Assembly: GCA_017388605.1 (NCBI GenBank)
Contig: JAFPIE010000178.1
Span: forward strand, 1 to 32,808
Source: Acholeplasmatales bacterium
Lineage (GTDB): Bacteria; Bacillota_I; Bacilli_A; Acholeplasmatales; Anaeroplasmataceae
Direction of reading: 5' to 3'
DNA: 32,808 nt
Positions 16,312-24,069 of the stretch are shown here, piece after piece; positions within the stretch are counted from its first letter, which is position 1, and each line of letters starts with the position of its first letter. Under the pieces are notes generated by a model. The model saw only the letters and a list, made by a program, of their open reading frames with translations, was not told the DNA's origin and made no database searches. The translations under genes and the position numbers were made by a program.

Positions 16312-17547
16312 TTACACTTCCCTTTCAATTAATTCATCTAAGGTTTGTCTTCTTACAGCTAAATAATCCTTACCATTCTCAACAAATACAACAGCTGGAG
16401 TTAGAGCCTTATTATAATTTGAGCTCATAGAATATCCATAGGCTCCAGTTGTATAGGTGATTAATAAATCACCACTTGATGCCTTTGGAAGCCTTGCCCC
16501 CTCAATAATTAAATCTCCACTTTCACAGCATTTACCTGCAATGGTTACAACCTCTGTCTTTTCTTCATTTTCCTTTCCAACAATATCGCAATCATATTTT
16601 GCTTGATATAGTGCTGGACGAATATTATCCGTCATACCGCCATCAATGAAATAGTATTCCTTGTTTGGTGTTTTCTTCATAAAGCCAATAGTATATAAAG
16701 TATATCCTGCTTCAGCAACTATAGATCTACCTGGCTCTATACATAGCTTTTCAATTTTTATATTGTTTTTCTTTAATGCTTCCTCAGCAACCTGAATTAA
16801 GGTTTTCGATACAATATCAAATGGAATAGGCTTATCCTCATTTGTATAATGTACGGCAAAGCCTCCACCAATATTTAATACAAGTGGGAAATCGAATTCC
16901 TTTGTTATAGCAAGTAGCTTTTCTAAAGCTGCCTTAAAGGCATTTAAATCAAAGATTTGAGATCCAATATGAGAATGGAAGCCTTTAAATTTAATTAAAG
17001 AATTCTTCTTGATTACCTCAAGCATTTCTTTGTAATCCTCTGAATTATATAATACTCCAAATTTTGAATCTACATGAGATGTGACGATGAATTTATGCGT
17101 ATGAGCCTCTACTCCTACATTCATACGAATTAGAATATTGACACCTTTAGATAATTTCTTTGTAAGTTCATCAATGGCATATAATTCCATTAAATTATCT
17201 ACAACAATCATGCCAATACCACAAGATATAGCATATTCTAATTCCTCTATTGTTTTATTATTTCCATGGAAATAAATTCTATCCTTTGGAAAATCTACCT
17301 TTAATGCAGTATATAATTCACCTAAGGAAACAACATCTAGGCTCATGCCTTCCTCTTTAGCAATTCTTAAGGCCTCCTTTACGGAGAATGCCTTAGATGC
17401 AAATAATACCTCTGTTTCAAATTCATTCGATTTGAAATATTTTAAATAGCCTTCCATATTTCTTTTTAAATGTGCTACATCATAGATATATAATGGTGTA
17501 CCATATTTTTCTTTTAAATATTTAACATCTACCTTTGAAATCTCCAT
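16312..17547 (-). CDS. lysA: Diaminopimelate decarboxylase
   Basis: A 411-residue PLP-dependent fold-III decarboxylase that converts meso-diaminopimelate to L-lysine. The PLP lysine is Lys52 in FASKAFSVKEA. Other family motifs are FHSHIGSQIFD, the glycine loop LNIGGGF and EPGRSIVAEAG for phosphate binding, then KCCESGDLI and GAYGYSMSSNYN near the C-terminus, which supply active-site residues from the partner subunit of the dimer. Length is normal. The ATG at 17547 has a strong AGGAGG. It is the first gene after the lysine riboswitch, so lysine availability should directly control it and dapF, dapA and dapB. Confidence 0.97.
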   Translation of the reverse strand: MEISKVDVKYLKEKYGTPLYIYDVAHLKRNMEGYLKYFKSNEFETEVLFASKAFSVKEALRIAKEEGMSLDVVSLGELYTALKVDFPKDRIYFHGNNKTIEELEYAISCGIGMIVVDNLMELYAIDELTKKLSKGVNILIRMNVGVEAHTHKFIVTSHVDSKFGVLYNSEDYKEMLEVIKKNSLIKFKGFHSHIGSQIFDLNAFKAALEKLLAITKEFDFPLVLNIGGGFAVHYTNEDKPIPFDIVSKTLIQVAEEALKKNNIKIEKLCIEPGRSIVAEAGYTLYTIGFMKKTPNKEYYFIDGGMTDNIRPALYQAKYDCDIVGKENEEKTEVVTIAGKCCESGDLIIEGARLPKASSGDLLITYTTGAYGYSMSSNYNKALTPAVVFVENGKDYLAVRRQTLDELIEREV

Positions 17548-17570
17548 AAAATCCTCCTAAAAATATAAAC

Positions 17571-17591
17571 AAAAAAGAGCGCTAGGCGCTC
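17571..17591 (-). terminator. Riboswitch terminator hairpin
   Basis: GAGCGC (17577-17582), loop TAG, GCGCTC (17586-17591), followed on the minus strand by TTTTTT (17571-17576). It lies between the aptamer and the lysA ribosome binding site. Its 5' half can pair instead with the antiterminator at 17621-17627. Confidence 0.9.
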
Positions 17592-17775
17592 AATTGTGAT
17601 AGAATTCAAAATTTTTTATTAGCGCCTCTGCAAAATTGCAGGAGTGATATAGGTATTCCCTATATCCCCATAGTCTATAAATGCCTTTATAGCTATTCGG
17701 CAGTGGTTACCTTTCCTATACCTCCTAAGGTGCCCCTTCCGTATAGTACTCTGATACACTGCTACCTCTAATTAT
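17571..17775 (-). promoter_or_regulatory. Lysine riboswitch (L-box) controlling lysA-dapF-dapA-dapB
   Basis: Read on the minus strand, the leader shows the L-box core in order. It starts AGAGGTAGCAGTG at about 17769, then AGAGTA of the kinked P2 region. Next come GGAAGGGGCACCTTAGGAGG, AAGGTAACCACTGCCGAA with the conserved GCCGAA, and two further hairpins (the second ATATAGG/CCTATAT). The expression platform is also readable: AGGCGCT (17621-17627) is perfectly complementary to AGCGCCT in the 5' half of the terminator (17584-17590). Lysine binding would therefore favour termination. The 301-nt gap between lysA and degV is filled by this element and its promoter. Confidence 0.9.
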
Positions 17776-17787
17776 TTATTTGAAAAT

Positions 17788-17816
17788 ATTGTAACATAAG
17801 AATTTAAGATTTTCAA
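17788..17816 (-). promoter_or_regulatory. Promoter of the lysine riboswitch and lysA operon
   Basis: On the minus strand, -35 TTGAAA (17811-17816) and -10 TACAAT (17788-17793) are 17 nt apart, just before the aptamer. I see no terminator between the degV stop and this promoter, so readthrough from upstream is possible. Confidence 0.75.
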
Positions 17817-17848
17817 CATAACTTATCTAAATTTATTTTGAAAGCCTT

Positions 17849-18754
17849 TTATTTACAATCTGGAACTTCTTTTGTTGAAATATAGAAGAATGCGGAAGCA
17901 CCAGGACCAACATGCGCTCCAACAACAGGTGAAATCTGGTTGATTTCACAATCCATTGGAAGTAAATCCTTTAGGTATTCCTTCATTGTTTCTACATTCT
18001 TTATTTCTGTTGAATAACCAAATTCAAAAGGATATTCCTTATCGATTGGTAATTCCTTAATGCAATCATTAATTTTCATAAATGCATGCTTTAAGCCGCG
18101 CTGCTTAGAAATTGGAGTAAGCTTACCTGTTCTATCAAGCTCAATTACAGGCTTTAGCTGTAATATATTACCAACGGTCGCTGAAAAACGAGATAATCTA
18201 CCTCCACGATATAAATATTCTAGTGTATCTGGAACAGAATAGAAATTGATATGCTTAACCATATAATGAATATCATCTAAGACATCCTTGATGGTTTCAT
18301 ATTCATGACTTATCAATCTTTGAATCATTACCTTAACTGATCCTAAGGCAGTATGAGAATCCTCTACATAAATTTCTTCATTTTCTAAAGAATCCTTTGC
18401 GATTAAAGCACTATTATAAGTACCACTTAAAACACTAGAAATAGGAAGCACAACAGGAATATAGCCATCCTTAAGAACATCCTTCATCGCATTTTCAAAT
18501 GCGACAGGTGTAACCATAGATGTCTTTATTGGATTATTTGCCTTGAAATGGCTTTTTACCTGCTGTAATAAGCCTTCCTTCTTTTCCTCTTCAAATACCA
18601 TTTTATAGAATTCATCGGTAGTAATATCGATTCCATCTAAATAATCTTTCCCTTTATAGGATAAAGTTAAAGGTAAGACCACAACGCCAAGCTTCTTTGC
18701 ATCTTCTTGGGAGATTCCAGAAGAGGAATCGGTGATGACTCTAAACTTTACCAT
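17849..18754 (-). CDS. DegV family fatty-acid-binding protein
   Basis: A 301-residue DegV protein. Family members bind a fatty acid; the FakB subset presents it to the kinase FakA for phospholipid synthesis. The N-terminal signature ITDSSSGIS (7-15) is followed by VVLPLTLSYKGKDYLDG. The middle SSVLSGTYNSA loop and the later PDTLEYLYRGGRLSR segment are both characteristic of the ligand pocket. Length is normal. It lies 13 nt after gpsA, which makes glycerol-3-phosphate, so a lipid role fits. There is no FakA (DAK domain) in the window, so whether it is a FakB cannot be settled. Confidence 0.9.
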   Translation of the reverse strand: MVKFRVITDSSSGISQEDAKKLGVVVLPLTLSYKGKDYLDGIDITTDEFYKMVFEEEKKEGLLQQVKSHFKANNPIKTSMVTPVAFENAMKDVLKDGYIPVVLPISSVLSGTYNSALIAKDSLENEEIYVEDSHTALGSVKVMIQRLISHEYETIKDVLDDIHYMVKHINFYSVPDTLEYLYRGGRLSRFSATVGNILQLKPVIELDRTGKLTPISKQRGLKHAFMKINDCIKELPIDKEYPFEFGYSTEIKNVETMKEYLKDLLPMDCEINQISPVVGAHVGPGASAFFYISTKEVPDCK

Positions 18755-18767
18755 AATTTTTCCCCTT

Positions 18768-19769
18768 TTACCAATATTTTTCGGTTTTAAGGCTTCTGCT
18801 TAATAGGTTATGTAGGGCTTCCTTAGCGGATAGCTTTCCTTCAACAACCTTAAATGCTTCGTCAATAATTGGTAGCTCTAAATTATATTTAATACCAATT
18901 TCATGTCCAGCATGAATGGCACGAACACCCTCAACCGACTGTACGATTGAGCCCATAGCCATATCCACAGACATACCTCTACCGATTTTTAATCCACATT
19001 GGAAATTTCTTGAATTCATACTTGATGCAGTAACAATTAAATCTCCAATGCCAGATAAACCATAAACGGTTTCCATCTTACCGCCTAAGGCAAGTACAAT
19101 AGAAACAATTTCTTTAATACCTCTTGTGATGAGCATAGCTCTTGCGTTTTCTCCAAGTCCCATACCAGATGCAACTCCAGAAACAATCGCAATAGCGTTT
19201 TTCATTGCACCACCAGCCTCAACACCAATGACATCATCCGATGTATATACTCTCATATATTTTTCATTAGAGAATAGCTTTTGTACAAAGGAGGCTAATT
19301 CTAAATCCTTTGATGCGGCAACAAGTGCAGTTGCCTTTCTTAGGATAACCTCCTCCGCATGAGATGGACCAGATAACGCAACATAGCCCTTTAAATATTT
19401 TTCATCAATTTCTTCTTCTACAATCTCTGAAACTCTCAAGGAGGTTTCAGGCTCAATACCCTTACTTACATTGATGAATAGAGTTTTTCTTTTTAATAAT
19501 GTATTCGATTCCTTTAATACCATACGCATAGCCTTTGTAGGTACGCATAGTACTACGACATCCGAAAAATCCAAGGTTTCCTCTAAGGATAATGTCGCAC
19601 GAATAGTTTGAGGAATGGACATTCCAAAGAATGGATGTACATGCTCTTGATTGATTTTATCAATAAAATCAGGATTGATATCACGGATAACGACTAAATT
19701 GCCATTATCTGTTAATGTCTGTGCTAAGGTTGTACCCCAAGCACCTCCACCTAAAATGGAAACATTCAT
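18768..19769 (-). CDS. gpsA: NAD(P)-dependent glycerol-3-phosphate dehydrogenase
   Basis: A 333-residue enzyme that reduces dihydroxyacetone phosphate to sn-glycerol-3-phosphate, the phospholipid backbone. The N-terminal dinucleotide-binding loop is LGGGAWGTTLA (6-16). The conserved FINVSKGIEP, ALSGPSHAEE, EAGGAMKNAIAI and the YGLSGIGDLIVT blocks all match GpsA, the second Lys and nearby Asp/Arg forming the substrate site. It starts 2 nt after der, with AGAGGG as ribosome binding site. The der-gpsA pair is conserved in Bacillus. Confidence 0.96.
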   Translation of the reverse strand: MNVSILGGGAWGTTLAQTLTDNGNLVVIRDINPDFIDKINQEHVHPFFGMSIPQTIRATLSLEETLDFSDVVVLCVPTKAMRMVLKESNTLLKRKTLFINVSKGIEPETSLRVSEIVEEEIDEKYLKGYVALSGPSHAEEVILRKATALVAASKDLELASFVQKLFSNEKYMRVYTSDDVIGVEAGGAMKNAIAIVSGVASGMGLGENARAMLITRGIKEIVSIVLALGGKMETVYGLSGIGDLIVTASSMNSRNFQCGLKIGRGMSVDMAMGSIVQSVEGVRAIHAGHEIGIKYNLELPIIDEAFKVVEGKLSAKEALHNLLSRSLKTEKYW

Positions 19770-19771
19770 AA

Positions 19772-21076
19772 TTAGTCCCTCTTTCTTAATTCAATTTTAA
19801 TTGGGGTTGCGAAGAAATCAAAATTCTTACGAATTTGGTTTTCCAAATATCTCTTATAAGAGAAATGTAAGAATTTTGGATCATTTACAAATAAGCTAAA
19901 GGTAGGTGGCTCAACACCAACCTGAGATCCATAATATACCTTAAGCTTTCCACCATTAAATTCGCTTGGTGGGAACATCTGTACAGCATCAATGATTACA
20001 TCATTGAATACAGAGGTTTGAATTCTTCTATGATATGCGTCATAGGCCTGATTAATGGCTGGGAATAGAGTTTGTACTCTCTTGTTTTCCTTTGCAGATA
20101 GGAAAACAATAGGTGCATGGTCTAAATATTTATAATAGCCACGAATATCATCAATCCATTTTTGCATAGTCTTAGAATCCTTTTCAACAAGATCCCACTT
20201 ATTTACTACAATAATACAAGGCTTATTGTATTCCTCAATATATTGACCTACGTGTAGGTCCTGTTCGATTATGCCTGTGCCGGCATCTAAAAGCAACAAT
20301 ACAACATCACTTCTACCGATTGCATCTACACTACGAATAACAGAATATTTTTCAATGTTTTCGTATACCTTACCTCTTTTTCTTAAGCCTGCAGTATCGA
20401 TAGCTACATATTCCTTATCGTATGCTTTAAAGCGTGTATCAATAGAGTCTCTAGTTGTACCCTCAATTGGAGATACAATAACTCTATTGTCATTTAATAA
20501 TGCATTCGTCAAAGAGGATTTACCAACATTTGGTCTACCAATCATACAAAAATGAATGGCATCATCCTTCTCCTCCATAGTCTTCTTTGGTAAGGATTCT
20601 AATACCTGATCTAATAGGTTACCTGTACCAATACCATGGCTTGAGGATACAGGAATTGGCTCACCAAGACCTAATGCGTAAAAGTCGTAGATATTCTCTC
20701 TAAATTTCTGGTCATCTACCTTATTTACAGCTAAAATGACCGGCTTATTTGTTCTATAGAGAAGCTTTGCAATATATGTATCATCATCTGTAACTCCGCT
20801 ACGACAATCAACCACAAAAATAATGACATCCGCTTCCTCCATTGCGATTTCAGCTTGTGCCTTTATTTCTGTTAAAAAGGGAGCATCTCCAAGTTCAATG
20901 CCCCCTGTATCAATCAAGAAAAATTCCTTTGAAAGCCAGGATGCCTTAGAATAAATTCTGTCCCTCGTAACACCTGGTTGATCATCAGTAATGGATAATC
21001 TAGTACCAATGATACGATTAAATAATGTAGATTTACCAACATTTGGTCTACCTACAATCGCTACCTTAGGTAACAT
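19772..21076 (-). CDS. der: GTPase Der, ribosome assembly
   Basis: A 434-residue double-GTPase Der (EngA), needed for 50S subunit maturation. The first G domain has GRPNVGKST near the N-terminus, DTGG and NKVD. The second has GRPNVGKSS, DTAGLRKRGKV and NKWD. A KH-like C-terminal domain follows from about residue 350. I chose the ATG at 21076 because MLPKVAIVGRPNVGKST is the usual start and GGTGGTGA precedes it; the frame also opens at a GTG at 21091, inside that ribosome binding site. It sits between the S1 protein and gpsA as in Bacillus. Confidence 0.97.
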   Translation of the reverse strand: MLPKVAIVGRPNVGKSTLFNRIIGTRLSITDDQPGVTRDRIYSKASWLSKEFFLIDTGGIELGDAPFLTEIKAQAEIAMEEADVIIFVVDCRSGVTDDDTYIAKLLYRTNKPVILAVNKVDDQKFRENIYDFYALGLGEPIPVSSSHGIGTGNLLDQVLESLPKKTMEEKDDAIHFCMIGRPNVGKSSLTNALLNDNRVIVSPIEGTTRDSIDTRFKAYDKEYVAIDTAGLRKRGKVYENIEKYSVIRSVDAIGRSDVVLLLLDAGTGIIEQDLHVGQYIEEYNKPCIIVVNKWDLVEKDSKTMQKWIDDIRGYYKYLDHAPIVFLSAKENKRVQTLFPAINQAYDAYHRRIQTSVFNDVIIDAVQMFPPSEFNGGKLKVYYGSQVGVEPPTFSLFVNDPKFLHFSYKRYLENQIRKNFDFFATPIKIELRKRD

Positions 21077-21106
21077 AGTATTCACCACCAATTTTAATAA
21101 ATTATT

Positions 21107-22483
21107 TTACTTTTTTAATTCGTCAGCTACAACATCACCAATGGTTGTAGTAGCCTCTTCTGTTTTCATATGCTTTGCATATTCCTTTTCGAATTCAGCT
21201 CTTTTTACTCTCTTAATAGATAATCTAAGCTTCCATTCCTTAGGGTTAATTTCAATAACCTCTGCAGTTTCCTTATCTCCTACATTGAAGTATTTTGTTA
21301 AATCATCAATTCTTTCTGTAGAAGCCTCAGAAATAGGTACAAAGCCATCAACGCCAAAGGCACTAACTCTTAAGCCCTTTGGAACGATTTCGTTAACTGT
21401 AATTTCAACCTTATCGCCTACACTTGCAGTTACATCCTTCCAAGGATTATCCATTAAAGCCTTTCTTGATAAGGCAATTCTTTCCTTTTCTAAATCGATA
21501 GAAAGGATAGCAACCTTAACCTCATCACCAATCTTAACATAGCTTGCATAATTGTCATTAGGGTTATGAGAATATTCACTTCTATGTAATAGGCCCTTAA
21601 CCTTAGGGGCAACCTCAATTAATAATCCTGCAGGAAGCTTGTTAGAAACCTTACCAGTGATTTCCTCACCTACTGTATGAGCCTCAGCGAATAATTCAAA
21701 ATTTGATTTTACTAAAGCCTTTCTTGATAATTCAAGCTTGTTGTTTTCCTTAGTTAATACCTTAACCTCAATTTCATCACCTACAGAAAGTTCCTTAGTG
21801 ATATCGATGAAATCATGGCTAACCTCAGAAACCTTAAGTAAGCCTGTAATATATTCAAATTTAACTAAAGCACCATATTTTTCAACCTTGATGATTTTAC
21901 CCTTTAATACATCACCAACGTTGATCTTTTCGTATTCAGCTAAACGATTCTTCTGGTATTCCTCTTGTTCAACTACCTTACGAGATACAACAAGCTTCTT
22001 TCTTGACTCATCTACCTCAATAATCTTAACCTCTAGAGTCTCACCAACCTTTGCAGAGCCTGCTAAGGATTTAGGTAAGAATGCCTGTACTCCATTATAT
22101 TTACAAACGAAGCCAGCATTATTTTGAGCCTCAGATTGAACAGTAACCTTAATTAAGGAATCCTCATCCTTTAAGCCCTCAAAAGCCTTAAATTCTTCAT
22201 CAGCTAGCTGATTTAGATGAGATAAATAGATATGCTCCTCAGATACAGATGTAACAGTAGCCTCAATGGTATCTCCAACCTTAACTAAGTCCTTAAAGGA
22301 TTCAACATTCTTATCCTTAGTAAAGTGGTCAAGATGCATAATACCTTCTGTAAATTGACCTAAGGAAATAGCAATTGTCTTATCATCGATGATGGAAACA
22401 ATTTCACCAGTTACCTTATCTCCCTTTTTAATTTTCTTTTCAAAGCTTTCTTCCAATAAGCTTGCGAAATCTTTATTTTCCAT
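21107..22483 (-). CDS. rpsA: S1-domain RNA-binding protein (RpsA/YpfD type)
   Basis: A 458-residue protein made almost entirely of S1 RNA-binding domains. I count five: about 18-80, 103-170, 188-255, 269-345 and 355-425, the later ones with the typical VGD..V.V...D start and the LSRK end. Bacillus YpfD has four, and Gram-negative S1 has six. In this position (after cmk, before der) it is the Firmicute RpsA homologue, likely acting in mRNA binding and translation. The start overlaps the cmk end by 11 nt. A GAGAGG ribosome binding site lies inside cmk. Confidence 0.92.
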   Translation of the reverse strand: MENKDFASLLEESFEKKIKKGDKVTGEIVSIIDDKTIAISLGQFTEGIMHLDHFTKDKNVESFKDLVKVGDTIEATVTSVSEEHIYLSHLNQLADEEFKAFEGLKDEDSLIKVTVQSEAQNNAGFVCKYNGVQAFLPKSLAGSAKVGETLEVKIIEVDESRKKLVVSRKVVEQEEYQKNRLAEYEKINVGDVLKGKIIKVEKYGALVKFEYITGLLKVSEVSHDFIDITKELSVGDEIEVKVLTKENNKLELSRKALVKSNFELFAEAHTVGEEITGKVSNKLPAGLLIEVAPKVKGLLHRSEYSHNPNDNYASYVKIGDEVKVAILSIDLEKERIALSRKALMDNPWKDVTASVGDKVEITVNEIVPKGLRVSAFGVDGFVPISEASTERIDDLTKYFNVGDKETAEVIEINPKEWKLRLSIKRVKRAEFEKEYAKHMKTEEATTTIGDVVADELKK

Positions 22484-23141
22484 TTTTATTCAACCTCTCA
22501 TTAATTAGTCTTAAAATTTCTTGACAAACCTCATCGATTGTCATATTTGTTGTATCAACTAAGATTGCATCGTCTGCCTTCTTTAAAGGAGCGATAGCTC
22601 TATGTGAATCCTTATAATCTCTTGCCTTGATTTCCTCAAGGATTGTATTGTAATCTGATTCAACACCTAAGGTAACATTTTCCTTACATCTTCTTTTCGC
22701 TCTTTCCTCAGGAGTTGCTGTCAAGAATACCTTTAAATCCGCATCAGGGAATACAACAGTACCGATGTCTCTTCCATCCATTAGGATGTTACCATAATTT
22801 CTACATCCTCTTTGGAAATCAACCATCTTATCTCTTACTGCCTTAACCCTAGAAACCGCTGAAGCATTATTTGTAACTTCAGATGTACGAATAAACCCGC
22901 TCACATCCTCGCCATTTAAGAATACCTTTCCATCCTTATAAACGACATCAATTTCATCGATGAAGGAATATTCGTTTTCATTTTCTACATCAATTTTTCT
23001 TTTCAACGCCTCAAGTGTAACTGCACGGTACATTGCTCCAGTATCAATATGTGTAAAGCCAAGCTTACTACATACTAGCTTTGATATGGAGGATTTTCCA
23101 CTACCTGCAGGACCATCAATGGCAACAACAAAATTTTTCAT
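22473..23141 (-). CDS. cmk: Cytidylate kinase
   Basis: A 222-residue P-loop kinase that phosphorylates CMP and dCMP. The ATP-binding motif GPAGSGKSS is at residues 10-18. The FTHIDTGAMYRAVT segment binds the nucleotide, and DGRDIGTVVFPDADLKVFLTA plus RAKRR form the lid and CMP-binding region; all are typical. I chose the ATG at 23141 (MKNFVVAIDGP). A TTG four codons earlier (23153) is possible but sits too close to any ribosome binding site. The gene follows rluB by about 60 nt and overlaps the S1-protein gene. Confidence 0.95.
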   Translation of the reverse strand: MKNFVVAIDGPAGSGKSSISKLVCSKLGFTHIDTGAMYRAVTLEALKRKIDVENENEYSFIDEIDVVYKDGKVFLNGEDVSGFIRTSEVTNNASAVSRVKAVRDKMVDFQRGCRNYGNILMDGRDIGTVVFPDADLKVFLTATPEERAKRRCKENVTLGVESDYNTILEEIKARDYKDSHRAIAPLKKADDAILVDTTNMTIDEVCQEILRLINERLNKNGK

Positions 23142-23200
23142 ATTAAAGCCCAACCCTCTACTTGTACTATTTTATCACAAAATAATCTATTTTGTAAATG

Positions 23201-23929
23201 CTACAGACTATATAATTTCTTTATTTCATGAGGTTTTAAAGGTCTATATTCTCCAACCCCAAGTCCATCTAAGGTAACCCCACCAAAGGATACCCTCTTA
23301 AGCTTTTTCACCTCAAAGCCTACCGTCTCACACATTTTTCTTACCTGACGGTTTCTACCCTCTGTAATGGTTATCGTTAAAAGTGAGGAATCATTTTTAC
23401 GATTGAGCTCAAGTATTTCCACCTTAGCTCTTTTCGTCATTACTCCATCAATTAAAACACCCTTAATGAGCTTTGTAACTGCAGGCTGATCAATGATTCC
23501 ACTAACTCTTACCTGATATTCCTTTTCTACTTCCTTTTGGCTTCTTGTAAGCCTATAGGATAATTCACCATCATTGGTTAAAAGTAATACTCCTGAGGTA
23601 TCATAATCTAATCTACCAACAGGGAAAACTCTCGTTTTCTTTGTTTCTGGATCAAGTAAATCCATAACCGTTCTTCTACCTAAGGTATCACTAACTGTAG
23701 TTAGGTAGCCTGTAGGCTTATTTAATACATAATAGACATGCTCTTGCTTAAATAAGACCTTGCCATCTACCTCAATGACATCCTTTTTAGAAACCTTAGT
23801 ACCAAGCTCTGTAACGACATTACCATTGACCTTAACTCTACCTTGGGTAATTATTTCTTCACATTTTCTTCTTGAGGCAACACCACAAGAAGCCATAACC
23901 TTTTGAAGTCTTTCCTTATTATCATCCAC
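23201..23929 (-). CDS. rluB: RluB-type 23S rRNA pseudouridine synthase
   Basis: About 242 residues: an N-terminal S4 RNA-binding domain (ERLQKVMASCGVASRRKCEE and the following ~45 residues), then the RsuA/RluB catalytic domain. The catalytic aspartate lies in PVGRLDYDTSGVLLLTNDG, and RNRQVRKMCE is the conserved C-terminal block. The family modifies uridine in large-subunit rRNA helix 89 or 90. There is no ATG. I favour the GTG at 23929, which is preceded by GGTGAT at a suitable distance and gives a near-canonical S4 start. GTG 23938 or TTG 23941 are alternatives. It begins the unit that continues to cmk, S1, der, gpsA and degV. Confidence 0.92.
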   Translation of the reverse strand: MDDNKERLQKVMASCGVASRRKCEEIITQGRVKVNGNVVTELGTKVSKKDVIEVDGKVLFKQEHVYYVLNKPTGYLTTVSDTLGRRTVMDLLDPETKKTRVFPVGRLDYDTSGVLLLTNDGELSYRLTRSQKEVEKEYQVRVSGIIDQPAVTKLIKGVLIDGVMTKRAKVEILELNRKNDSSLLTITITEGRNRQVRKMCETVGFEVKKLKRVSFGGVTLDGLGVGEYRPLKPHEIKKLYSL

Positions 23930-23959
23930 GACAATCACCAATCCTTTGCTTCAAAATTC

Positions 23960-23980
23960 ATAAACGTTTATAGTATACCA
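23960..23980 (-). promoter_or_regulatory. rluB-cmk-der operon promoter with palindrome
   Basis: On the minus strand, an extended -10 TGGTATACT (23972-23980); the -35 is weak. Just downstream lies the perfect 12-bp palindrome ATAAACGTTTAT (23960-23971), where the transcript should start. It could be an operator; the AAACGTTT core recurs at 9332. Confidence 0.5.
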
Positions 23981-24014
23981 TAAAGATATAGCATTTACCA
24001 CTTTAAAATCTATA

Positions 24015-24043
24015 TTTAAAACGATATTTTATTATGTTATAAT
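24015..24043 (+). promoter_or_regulatory. Promoter of the M18 aminopeptidase
   Basis: -35-like TTTAAA (24015-24020), 17-nt spacer, extended -10 TGTTATAAT (24035-24043). A GGAGG ribosome binding site is at 24056-24060, 9 nt before ATG. Divergent from the rluB promoter. Confidence 0.65.
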
Positions 24044-24069
24044 AATAAACTGTATGGAGGTAATTATAT

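Noticed and set aside
20991..21542. 183-codon plus-strand open frame.
   Set aside because: It is antisense to der and the S1-protein gene, both certain. Its length is a by-product of the base composition of those genes.
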